From: Alphaproteobacteria bacterium
GTDB lineage: Bacteria; Pseudomonadota; Alphaproteobacteria; Micropepsales; Micropepsaceae
Direction of reading: 5' to 3'
Length of the DNA stretch: 64,000 nt
Assembly (NCBI GenBank): GCA_028871345.1
Contig: JAGWNK010000012.1
Coordinates: 1-64,000, forward strand
The position numbers and the translations under genes are program-made. Of this stretch, positions 48,043 to 55,911 are shown one piece after another. The notes below the pieces were generated by a model, which saw only the letters and a program-made list of their open reading frames with translations, had not been told where the DNA came from and did no database searches. Positions within the stretch are counted from its first letter, which is position 1. Every line of letters begins with the position of its first letter.

Positions 48043-49187
48043 GACACGGGAATCTGGGGCTCGCCACCAACCCATGTCTGCCGCACCTCGAGCGCGTCGC
48101 CCAACAAGACGAAATCCGCGCGCGCACCGCGCGCGATTTCGCCGGTTTCCCTTCTCAAGCCGAGGAATGCCGCCGGGTTGGCGCTTGCCATCCGCGAAGC
48201 TCCGGCCAAGCCGATGTTCAGGAATGTCATGGCATTGCGCACGGCCGTCGCCATGCCGATGTCGGTGCCCGCCAGCGTCCCGTCGGGCGCGACGCAGACT
48301 CCGTCCTTGGCGGTGATGATTCGGCCCTGGAGCCGGAAGGTCTTCGCGGCGGAGCCAACCGGCGGCATCGCATCCGTCACCAGCATCAGTTTGTCGGGGC
48401 CCTTGGCCCGGTAGGCCATCCGCAGCACAGCGGGATGGACATGAAAGCCATCCATGATGATGCCGCACCAGCTGTCGCGATCGTCAAGGGCCGCTCCGAC
48501 GACACCCGGCTCGCGGTTTTTCAGCGGTGTCATCGCGTTGAAGACATGCGTGAAGCCGCGCAGCCCGGCGGCGAGCGCCGCTTGCGTCTCTTCGAAGGTT
48601 GCGTCGGTATGGCCGGCACAGACGGCGACGCCCGCCTTGCTCAGTGCCTCGATGACGCCCGGTTTGACGATCTCAGGCGCCAGGGTGACGAGGGTCTTGC
48701 CGCGCTTCAGAGATGAGAGCAGTGCGATCGCCCGCTCGTCGATCTCGCGGAAATTAGCCGGATCATGGATGCCGCTGCGCGACGGGCTGAGGAAAGGCCC
48801 TTCAATGTGGATACCAAGGATGCCGGGAATGCCGCCTGCGATGGCCTGGTCGACGGCCGCGATGGCTTGAGCGATGGTGTCGAGATCGGCACTCACGGTT
48901 GTGGGCAGGAAGCCCGTCGTTCCCGAAAGCGCATGGGCGCGGGCGATTGACTGCAGTCCTTCAAGCGTGGGCCGGTCGTTGAACAGCACGCCGCCGCCGC
49001 CGTTGACCTGGATGTCGATGAATCCCGGCACCAGCGTGCCGCCTTCCAGGTCCACGGCTCGCGCGTTCGTGGGAACGTCGGTCCGCGGCAGGATGCTTTC
49101 GATCCGCCCCGCCCTGGCGACTACCGCCATGCCGGTGGCAATCGTGCCGCCAACCAGGATCCTGCCGTTCACGAATGCCGTGCTCAT
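48039..49187 (-). CDS. nagA: N-acetylglucosamine-6-phosphate deacetylase
   Basis: 382 residues of the amidohydrolase fold. LVPGFIDIQVNGGGGVLFND, then GIHIEGPFLSPSRSGIHDPA with the metal-site Glu, VCAGHTDATFEETQAAL and GFTHVFNAMTPL with the metal-site His residues, and VTDAMPPVGSAAKTF with the catalytic Asp. Converts GlcNAc-6-P to glucosamine-6-P and acetate in the cytoplasm. The start ATG overlaps the nagB stop as TGATG. Central to both the PTS and phosphorolytic branches. Confidence 0.96.
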   Translation of the reverse strand: MSTAFVNGRILVGGTIATGMAVVARAGRIESILPRTDVPTNARAVDLEGGTLVPGFIDIQVNGGGGVLFNDRPTLEGLQSIARAHALSGTTGFLPTTVSADLDTIAQAIAAVDQAIAGGIPGILGIHIEGPFLSPSRSGIHDPANFREIDERAIALLSSLKRGKTLVTLAPEIVKPGVIEALSKAGVAVCAGHTDATFEETQAALAAGLRGFTHVFNAMTPLKNREPGVVGAALDDRDSWCGIIMDGFHVHPAVLRMAYRAKGPDKLMLVTDAMPPVGSAAKTFRLQGRIITAKDGVCVAPDGTLAGTDIGMATAVRNAMTFLNIGLAGASRMASANPAAFLGLRRETGEIARGARADFVLLGDALEVRQTWVGGEPQIPVS

Positions 49188-50236
49188 CAAATCGTCTCTG
49201 TAATCTTGTTCAAATGCGGCGGCTGATCGGGGTTGAGGCCGCGGGCGCGCGACAGCGATTCGGCCATGCGGTAGAAGCTTTGCAGGAAGAGGACAGGTTG
49301 CAGCGCCGGATGCGCCGGCGCCGATGGCAGATTGAGCGCGTGCGCATCCTCGTAGCCGGCGAGCAGCACCTCCGCTCGGTTCCTGTGAAGCACCTCGACG
49401 AGTTCGCAGATGCCCTGCCGCGTCTCGTCTTCCTGCGACATCACCAGCACCGGGAAACCGTTCTGCGCCAGGGCCATCGGGCCGTGGCGCACTTCGGCGG
49501 CACTGAAGGCTTCGGCATGCAGCGCACAGGTCTCCTTCAACTTGAGGGCGGCTTCCTGCGCCGCACCGAAGCCGATGCCGCGGGCGATGACATAGAGATC
49601 ACGCGCCGCGCAAAGCTTGGCGACCGCAGCGTTCCAGTCGAGGCGCCAGGAGTTCGCCAGCAGTACCGGCAAACCGTCCAGCGCATTGATCAAGGCCGTG
49701 TCGATGCACCAGGCCGAAACCAGCTGGGCCACGGCCGTACAGGTGGCGATGTAGGATTTCGTGGCGGCGACGCTGCGTTCGGCTCCGGCATGCAGCGGCA
49801 AGACTTCGTCGACCTTTTCTGCCAGCGGCGAGTCCACCGTGTTGACCAGGCCCACCGTGAAGGCGCCGGCGCGCTTGGCCGCTTCCACCGAGGCCAGGAT
49901 GTCCGGGCTGCGTCCGGATTGCGAAATCGCGAGGTACACGACGTCGTTCAGATGAGCCGGCGCGCTGTAGACGGAGCTGACGGACGGCGCCGCCGATGAG
50001 GTGAGCACGCCGAGCTTGGTTTCGATCAGATATTTCGCGTAAGTGGCGGCATTGTCGGAGCTGCCGCGAGCGGCGGTCACCACGGCGCGAGGGCTTAACG
50101 CTTGTAGCCGGCGCACGATTTTTGCCACGATATGCTGGTTGATGCGCAGCTGCTTCTCGACGACGAGCGGCGCCTCGCTGGCCTCTTCGAACATCTTCGT
50201 CGGTTGAACCACGTCATCCATCTGTCGCACGCTCAT
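49187..50236 (-). CDS. SIS-domain glucosamine-6-phosphate deaminase, NagB-II type
   Basis: 349 residues with two SIS domains: ARGSSDNAATYAKYLIETKL, YLAISQSGRSPDILASVEAA (first), and RGIGFGAAQEAALKLKETCA, AEAFSAAEVRHGPMALAQNG (second), ending HLNKITETI like the GlmS isomerase half. It lacks the glutaminase domain of GlmS, so it fits the NagB-II deaminase found with nagA in proteobacteria rather than the unrelated E. coli NagB. Yields fructose-6-P and ammonia. ATGA overlap with nagR. Confidence 0.88.
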   Translation of the reverse strand: MSVRQMDDVVQPTKMFEEASEAPLVVEKQLRINQHIVAKIVRRLQALSPRAVVTAARGSSDNAATYAKYLIETKLGVLTSSAAPSVSSVYSAPAHLNDVVYLAISQSGRSPDILASVEAAKRAGAFTVGLVNTVDSPLAEKVDEVLPLHAGAERSVAATKSYIATCTAVAQLVSAWCIDTALINALDGLPVLLANSWRLDWNAAVAKLCAARDLYVIARGIGFGAAQEAALKLKETCALHAEAFSAAEVRHGPMALAQNGFPVLVMSQEDETRQGICELVEVLHRNRAEVLLAGYEDAHALNLPSAPAHPALQPVLFLQSFYRMAESLSRARGLNPDQPPHLNKITETI

Positions 50237-50976
50237 TCCGATGCGTTCAGCTCGGCGACGAAGTCATAGGTGTCGCCGCAGTAATAAGACTGGGAGAATT
50301 CGACGACGCGCCCGTCATTCATGAAGCCGCGCCGTTCCACGAGCAGGCCCGCATCGCCCTCCTTGCCGTGCAGGAGCTCTGTCTGTTGCGCGGTCAACAG
50401 TACGGCCCGCAAGCGCTGCAGCGCGCGCTGTGGGCGGTAGCCCGATTTTTCCAGCGCCTTGTACAGCGATGTTTCGACGGCTTCGATCGACGGCAGGCAG
50501 AAGGTCGGGATGGTGCAGAATTCCAGTGACATCGGCACTTCATCGGCATAGCGCAGGCGATTGAAGCGGTAGACCGGCGTGCCGGGGCTGAGCCCCATCG
50601 TCATGGCCTCTTCGGGTGTCACCGTGCCTTGCGACTTCTTGAGCCAGATCGAGCTCGCCGTGCGGCCGCGCGCGCTCATGTCCTCGGTGAAGCTCGACAG
50701 CTTGGAGAAGCTCTTCTCGACCCGGCTTGCGACGAAGGTGCCCGAACCCTGGCGCCGCGTGAGCAGCCCTTCGTGGACAAGGCCGTCCAAGGCCTTGCGG
50801 ATGGTGATTCGGGAGACCGAGAACTGCTCTGCGAGCTCGCGTTCGGGGGGCAGGGCGTCCTCTGGCGCCAGCAACTTCATTTCAATTGCCCGCCGCAGTC
50901 CCCGTTGCAGCTGCTGGTAGAGCGGCAGGCTCTGGTCGCCGTCGAGCCCGCCAATCAGGGAAGAAAGCGAGGGCAA
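50233..50976 (-). CDS. nagR: GntR/HutC-family GlcNAc regulator NagR
   Basis: 247 residues from a TTG at 50976, preceded by a very good CGGAGGCAGAA leader; a GTG at 51021 would add 15 residues but would start within the operator region. The frame stays open further upstream only by chance. N-terminal winged helix (LPLYQQLQRGLRRAIEMKLL, LPPERELAEQFSVSRITIRK, VHEGLLTRRQGSGTFV) and C-terminal UTRA effector domain (YRFNRLRYADEVPMSLEFCT, VERRGFMNDGRVVEFSQSYY). Expected to sense GlcNAc-6-P or GlcN-6-P and repress the locus. First gene of the leftward operon. Confidence 0.88.
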   Translation of the reverse strand: MPSLSSLIGGLDGDQSLPLYQQLQRGLRRAIEMKLLAPEDALPPERELAEQFSVSRITIRKALDGLVHEGLLTRRQGSGTFVASRVEKSFSKLSSFTEDMSARGRTASSIWLKKSQGTVTPEEAMTMGLSPGTPVYRFNRLRYADEVPMSLEFCTIPTFCLPSIEAVETSLYKALEKSGYRPQRALQRLRAVLLTAQQTELLHGKEGDAGLLVERRGFMNDGRVVEFSQSYYCGDTYDFVAELNASE

Positions 50977-51025
50977 TTCTGCCTCCGAATGGTCTTGATG
51001 AACGGCATGATGCGACGCCACAATT

Positions 51026-51043
51026 AATACCAATTGAATACCA
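51026..51043 (-). promoter_or_regulatory. Putative NagR operator/promoter of the nag operon
   Basis: On the minus strand TGGTATT-CAAT-TGGTATT, a direct repeat with 11-bp period (plus strand AATACCA 51026-51032 and 51037-51043). A -35-like TTGACG lies at 51065-51060 (minus), with a 17-base spacer to GGTATT, so the operator overlaps the likely -10. A matching element occurs at 51151. Confidence 0.7.
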
Positions 51044-51150
51044 TGAACGCCCCGTGGTTCGTCAACCCAATAATTATGCAACAGGTGTTCAGAAAGGTGA
51101 GGCATCGCAGAGAAAATTGTTGGACTTGACACGAGAGCCCAATCTATAAA

Positions 51151-51168
51151 TGGTATTGCATTGGGCTT
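51151..51168 (+). promoter_or_regulatory. Putative NagR operator/promoter of the TonB-dependent receptor
   Basis: TGGTATT-GCAT-TGGGCTT, the same half-site, spacing and orientation relative to its gene as the operator at 51026, with a degenerate second half. TTGACA is present at 51126-51131 and TATAAA at 51145-51150. It is 108 bases before the receptor ATG. Confidence 0.6.
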
Positions 51169-51275
51169 TAATTGGGCGATCCCAGGGAGGGGTCCAGGAA
51201 AAAATGCCAGGCAGGGCGGCGGCGGGCAGTTCGGCGACACCTGCGGGGTCAAAACTTGAAGGAGAGGGTCAAGCC

Positions 51276-53975
51276 ATGAAGTTGCAGACAGTACTCGTGG
51301 GTTCGGCGAGCGCACTCGCGCTCTTGGCGGTCGGGATTCCGGCTGTCGCGCAGGACACACAAACGATGGAAACCGTCACCGTGACGGGCTACCGCGCATC
51401 GTTGGACCGTGCGTTGGACATCAAGCGTGATTCGGTCACGCTGGTGGATGCAGTATCCGCCGAAGATATCGGCAAGTTCCCCGACAAGAACGTCGCGGAC
51501 GCGCTCCAGCGCGTTCCGGGCATCAACACGGTGTCGGCCGGCGGCGGCGAAGGCGGCTTCGACGAGAACGACCGCGTCTCCATCCGCGGCACGAACCCGA
51601 GCTTGACCGACGTCCAGGTCGACGGGCACAAGATTTCCACCGGCGACTGGTTCATTCTCGATCAGTTCGGCACGGTCGGCCGCAGCGTCAGCTTCACGCT
51701 GCTGCCGTCGGAAATCGTCAGCAACCTGAAGGTCTACAAGAGCCAGCAGGCCGACCTCGTCGAAGGCGGCGTGGCGGGCATGGTGGACATCATCACGCGC
51801 AAGCCGCTGGATCTGAAGGACCCGCTGACGATCGAGGCGAGCGCTGAGGCCGCCTACACGACGTTGCGCGGCAAGACGACGCCGCAGTTCAACGCCCTGT
51901 TCGGCTGGCGCGACCCGTCGGACAAGTTCGGCGTGATCGTGCAGGCGTTCTATGAGCAGCGCGACATCCGCCGCGACGGCCAGGAGTTCCTGGGTTACTC
52001 GCAGGTGGGCGCAGGCAGCAATGCCGGCATCGCGCATCCGGATCTCGTCGGGGCTTACTACCCTAACCTGATCGGTTCAGCTCTGTTCATGCAGCAGCGC
52101 ACGCGCGAAGGCGGCGACGTTGCAGTCCAGTTTGCGCCGAGCGACAGCTTTGAGTTCGATGTGGAAGGCTTTTATTCGAAGCTCAAGGCCTCGAACATCA
52201 ACAACAACTTCATGTTCTGGGGTTCAAACGAGTTTGGCGGAAACGTTCCATCTGCCTACACGATCAAGAACAACACGATCGTGGCGGCGACGTTCCCATC
52301 GGCAGGCGGTACACCGATCGTGGCCGACTCGATAGCGCGTCCCGGGTCTGACTCGAGCAGCTACTATGTGAACGCGCATGGCCGCTGGGATGCGAACGAG
52401 AATCTTTCGGTCCAGGTGCAGGGCGGATTCACGCGCGGCACCGGCAACACCGATCCGCAATTGGCCTGGGAAGGCGAGGTCCAGGGTGCCACGGGCGGAA
52501 CGGCTGGCTACAGCATCACCAGCACCGGCGTTGCGACGGTCAGTGTTCCTGGCGTCGATCTTTCCAACCCGCACAACCTGATCAATGACTGGGCGTGGAC
52601 GGTCGTGGATACGTCGGTGGACCGTGAGTATTACGGTCAGATCGACGCCACGCAGAAAGTGCACCTCGGCCCGATCGATTCCATCAAGGTTGGTGCTCGC
52701 TTTGCCGATCACCGCCACACTGTTACGGTTTGGGACGGTGGCGTCTCCTATGGCGACAATGCGACGGACATCTCCAATTCGAACTATCCGTCCGATTTTG
52801 CGAGCAGCTTCCGGGTGCCGGGCTTCCTGTACAACGTGCCGCTGGGCAACACGGCCATGATGGAAGCGTTCATGTTCAATCCGGCGAACACCAGCTGGCG
52901 GCCTTATCCGCAGACGCCAGGTGCCATCTCCGATCCGGCACATCACCGGTACTATTGGCCCGGCAGCATGGATTTGGTGGAGCGTGATTCTGCCGCCTAT
53001 GTGATGGCGAATTTCGGCGGCGAGGGCTGGAAGGGTAATTTCGGCGTACGCGTTGTCGAGACGGCCGAGACAATCAATCAGAACGCCAACGCCACCACCG
53101 ACTGGGGCACGGGAACCTGCCCGAGCGGTGGTACGTACGAAGACTTCGGTTGTTTCGTGGTCAACAAGATCTCCCACCACTACTGGGACGTCCTGCCGAG
53201 CGCGAACATCAGTATCGACGTGAACGACAACAGCGTCCTGCGCTTCGCGGCCGCCGAGACAATGGCGCGCCCGGACTACAGCGCTTTGGGCGGTGCGGTG
53301 TCACTGACCGATCTGATCCTGACGGGATCAGGCGGCAACCCGAATCTGAGGCCCATCAGGTCGGCAAATTACAATGTCAGCTATGAGTGGTACTACGCGC
53401 CACAGTCTCTCCTCGCCGTCAGCGCGTTCTACATGGATCTGTCGTCCTATGTGGGCTTCGGCACACATCAGGCGGTCTATCTGAATATGCTTCTGACGGG
53501 CACGGGCTCTCCAGTCTATTCGACCTACAACATCACCTCGCCAATCAATACCAGCGGGCATTCTGAAGGCTTCGAAGCGCAGTGGGAGCAGCCGATCTAT
53601 GGCGGCTTCGGCGTCCAGACCAACTTCACCTATGCCGATGGTGTGGACAACAACGGTGGACCGTTGGTCGGCGATGCAAAGATCACGACCAACCTGACGG
53701 CCTATTACGAGAACGATTGGCTCAGCGCGCGGGTGTCCTACGGCTACCGCTCGAAGATGTTGATCGGACTTGATCGCAGTTCGCCGGAATACCAGAGCCC
53801 GGCGGACAGGATCGACGCCTCGATTCAGTACACCGTGAACGACAACATCTCTCTTACCTTCGATGCACTCAACATCACCAACCGCCTGTTGCGGTATACG
53901 CAAGGCACGTCTGAGCCCCGTGCCATCTACGACAACGGCAGACAGCTCTATGCCGGCATTAGGGTCAAGTACTGA
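51276..53975 (+). CDS. TonB-dependent receptor (Caulobacter/Xanthomonas type), probable chito-oligosaccharide transporter
   Basis: 899 residues from ATG 51276 behind GGAGAGG. Signal peptide (TVLVGSASALALLAVGIPAV), a TonB box-like METVTVTGYRASLDRALDIK, plug domain (AEDIGKFPDKNVADALQRVP; VSIRGTNPSLTDVQVDG), and a 22-strand barrel ending in the aromatic YAGIRVKY. The TIGR01782-like IKR-ID..S..DIGKFPDKN pattern is typical of carbohydrate receptors in oligotrophs. Placed divergently from the nag operon with a matching operator, it should import chitin oligomers. Confidence 0.9.
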   Translation: MKLQTVLVGSASALALLAVGIPAVAQDTQTMETVTVTGYRASLDRALDIKRDSVTLVDAVSAEDIGKFPDKNVADALQRVPGINTVSAGGGEGGFDENDRVSIRGTNPSLTDVQVDGHKISTGDWFILDQFGTVGRSVSFTLLPSEIVSNLKVYKSQQADLVEGGVAGMVDIITRKPLDLKDPLTIEASAEAAYTTLRGKTTPQFNALFGWRDPSDKFGVIVQAFYEQRDIRRDGQEFLGYSQVGAGSNAGIAHPDLVGAYYPNLIGSALFMQQRTREGGDVAVQFAPSDSFEFDVEGFYSKLKASNINNNFMFWGSNEFGGNVPSAYTIKNNTIVAATFPSAGGTPIVADSIARPGSDSSSYYVNAHGRWDANENLSVQVQGGFTRGTGNTDPQLAWEGEVQGATGGTAGYSITSTGVATVSVPGVDLSNPHNLINDWAWTVVDTSVDREYYGQIDATQKVHLGPIDSIKVGARFADHRHTVTVWDGGVSYGDNATDISNSNYPSDFASSFRVPGFLYNVPLGNTAMMEAFMFNPANTSWRPYPQTPGAISDPAHHRYYWPGSMDLVERDSAAYVMANFGGEGWKGNFGVRVVETAETINQNANATTDWGTGTCPSGGTYEDFGCFVVNKISHHYWDVLPSANISIDVNDNSVLRFAAAETMARPDYSALGGAVSLTDLILTGSGGNPNLRPIRSANYNVSYEWYYAPQSLLAVSAFYMDLSSYVGFGTHQAVYLNMLLTGTGSPVYSTYNITSPINTSGHSEGFEAQWEQPIYGGFGVQTNFTYADGVDNNGGPLVGDAKITTNLTAYYENDWLSARVSYGYRSKMLIGLDRSSPEYQSPADRIDASIQYTVNDNISLTFDALNITNRLLRYTQGTSEPRAIYDNGRQLYAGIRVKY

Positions 53976-53984
53976 TACGCTCCA

Positions 53985-54013
53985 GGACCCGGGCGCTCCC
54001 GACGCCCGGGTCC
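53985..54013 (+). terminator. Terminator after the TonB-dependent receptor
   Basis: GGACCCGGGCG (53985-53995), loop CTCCCGA, CGCCCGGGTCC (54003-54013), then CCTTCTCTCT. Perfect 11-bp stem, T-rich tail, 10 bases after the receptor stop. Confidence 0.8.
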
Positions 54014-54108
54014 CCTTCTCTCTGATGTGAAGTCTCTCTACGAACTGAATCTGGGAGCGGGGCGGCGACAGCTGCTCCGCTCATTTTTTCTTGTGACGCA
54101 GGATGGGA

Positions 54109-55776
54109 TCAGCGCAGGGCGTCTCGCAGTGGTTGGAGCCAGCTGGCATAGGCCTGCCAGCGTCCGACCGAAGTCGTGAACAGAGGCTGGCGCACCTGCA
54201 TCTCGCTGAGCGTCCGCACCGCCCGCGCCGCTTCGAAGAACCGCAGACAGCGCTCGTCCCAGCCGAGGTCGCAATACGCCACAAGACGCCGCGCCTCGCC
54301 TTCCAGATCGGCGACCAAGGACTCGTACGCCACTTCGAGCATGACGCCTTCGGGCAGTACGGCGCGCCAATGCGCCATCAGGGCCTCATAGGCCTTGTAA
54401 TACCGCCCCAGTTCCCCGAGGTCGTAGGTGTAGTTGAGGCCGCTGGCGAAAAGCTTCGAGTAGCAGGAGAGGCAGGTATCGAGCGGATCGCGGCGGACGT
54501 GGATGAACTTGGCACCGGGCAGCGCCAGATGCAGCAGCCCCAGGTGACGGAAATTGGCCGGCAGCTTGTCGACGATGCGTTCGGCCTCCGGCGCCAGCGC
54601 CTGCAAACGCGCCGCGTAACGCCCACCGAAGTCGCGCAGCGCCGCATCCGGCAGGGTAGCAAAATCGGTTGGGTAATTGCGCCCGGCATGGCCCGCGAGG
54701 ATGAGGTCCTGCGTGTACAGACGTTCCCCCGCCCCGAACACGGCGGGATGGCTCGCCAGGATCTGCTCCACCAGAGTCGTACCCGAACGCGGCATGCCGA
54801 CCACGAACACCGGCACGTCCGAAGGATGGCCCTTGCCGCGGCGCGCGGCGATCGCCTCGGCCGTGAAGATGCGCACGATCTCCCCGAAGAAAGCGAAGAC
54901 TTCGCTCTCCTCGTACGGCACCAAGCCACGGTAAATCCTGTTGCCCTGTTCCAGATGCCGGAAGGCGTCTTGGTGGCGCTTCAGGTCGTCATAGGCCTTG
55001 GCCAGTGCGAAGTGCAGCTCCGCCTTCTGCCTATCGGACAAGCGGTCCTGGTTGCGCGCCAACTGCTCGAGCGGGGCGAGCCGCGCATCGCCGTCCGTGA
55101 ACGGCGCACTTTCGGCCAGAGCCCGGTGGTAGGCCGGTTCGACCGGGGCAAGCGAAACCGCCCGGGTGTATTCATCGTGTGCCTCCTCCCCCAATCCGAA
55201 CTGCTTCAGGACGCTGCCCAGGCGCCAGTGCGCCGCTGCGTTGTTTGGATCGCGCGCCAAGAGCTGTTCATAGGCTTTGCGGGCCTCGCTCTGCCGGCCC
55301 AGATTGTCAAGGGCGTCGCCCAGGCCCATCAGCGCGGCGGCGAAGGCCGGACGTCTTTCCAGCGCCTTCGTGAACGCATCCCTGGCCTCCTCGAATCGCC
55401 CGGTCTTCAGGAAGGCCTGACCCAGCCCGATCAGCGCCTCGAACAGCCCCGGCTCGATTCGCAGGGCAGAATCGAAGGCGGCGGCAGCTTCGTCGTATCG
55501 GCCGAGTCGTGCCAAGGTGAGACCAAGGTAATTCCGCACGCCCGCATCGCCAGGCGCCGCGGCGGCTGCGCTGGCGAAGGCGTCCGCCGCCTTTTCCACA
55601 TCGCCGAGGTGGACATGGACCACCCCCAGTCCGGAGAGGATTGCCGGATGTCCGGGGCTCGCTTCGAGCGCGGCAAGATAGCGCTCACGCGCCTCGCCAA
55701 GCCGGTTCTGCCGGTGCAGCAGCACCGCCGACTGATAGAGCTGGCGCGCGGCGGGTCCGAGTTCGGCATCGGTCAT
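54109..55776 (-). CDS. TPR-containing sulfotransferase-family protein
   Basis: 555 residues. About nine TPR units in the first 290 residues (LYQSAVLLHRQNRLGEARER, AILSGLGVVHVHLGDVEKAA, GLGQAFLKTGRFEEARDAFT), then a sulfotransferase domain with the PAPS 5'-phosphate loop VGMPRSGTTLVEQILASHP and the 3'-phosphate-type segment IHVRRDPLDTCLSCY. Acceptor unknown. Such genes recur beside TonB-dependent receptors in this bacterial group. ATG 55776 is chosen; further in-frame Met codons upstream (MARTIAHTS) are possible. It lies antisense between the two rightward chitin transcripts. Confidence 0.85.
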   Translation of the reverse strand: MTDAELGPAARQLYQSAVLLHRQNRLGEARERYLAALEASPGHPAILSGLGVVHVHLGDVEKAADAFASAAAAAPGDAGVRNYLGLTLARLGRYDEAAAAFDSALRIEPGLFEALIGLGQAFLKTGRFEEARDAFTKALERRPAFAAALMGLGDALDNLGRQSEARKAYEQLLARDPNNAAAHWRLGSVLKQFGLGEEAHDEYTRAVSLAPVEPAYHRALAESAPFTDGDARLAPLEQLARNQDRLSDRQKAELHFALAKAYDDLKRHQDAFRHLEQGNRIYRGLVPYEESEVFAFFGEIVRIFTAEAIAARRGKGHPSDVPVFVVGMPRSGTTLVEQILASHPAVFGAGERLYTQDLILAGHAGRNYPTDFATLPDAALRDFGGRYAARLQALAPEAERIVDKLPANFRHLGLLHLALPGAKFIHVRRDPLDTCLSCYSKLFASGLNYTYDLGELGRYYKAYEALMAHWRAVLPEGVMLEVAYESLVADLEGEARRLVAYCDLGWDERCLRFFEAARAVRTLSEMQVRQPLFTTSVGRWQAYASWLQPLRDALR

Positions 55777-55911
55777 AACGATCTGTGCCGCGAAAGCGGA
55801 TACGACGCGGACCTTACAGGAGGTGTGCGCGATTGTCCTTGCCATCTTTTTCGCTATGCAGGGGGTGAGGTGGTCGATAGAGTGCCGCCCGCCGCCTCTT
55901 GCAATTGCCGC

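Noticed and set aside
50977-51360. NagR extended to 375 residues
   Set aside because: The extension runs through both operators and the receptor leader and is Pro-rich noise; the TTG at 50976 with CGGAGG gives a standard-length GntR protein.
54103-55911. A very long upstream open frame extending the hexosaminidase to 1358 residues
   Set aside because: The extra part is the antisense of the TPR-sulfotransferase gene, Arg/Gln-rich and without domains; a normal signal peptide starts at 55912.
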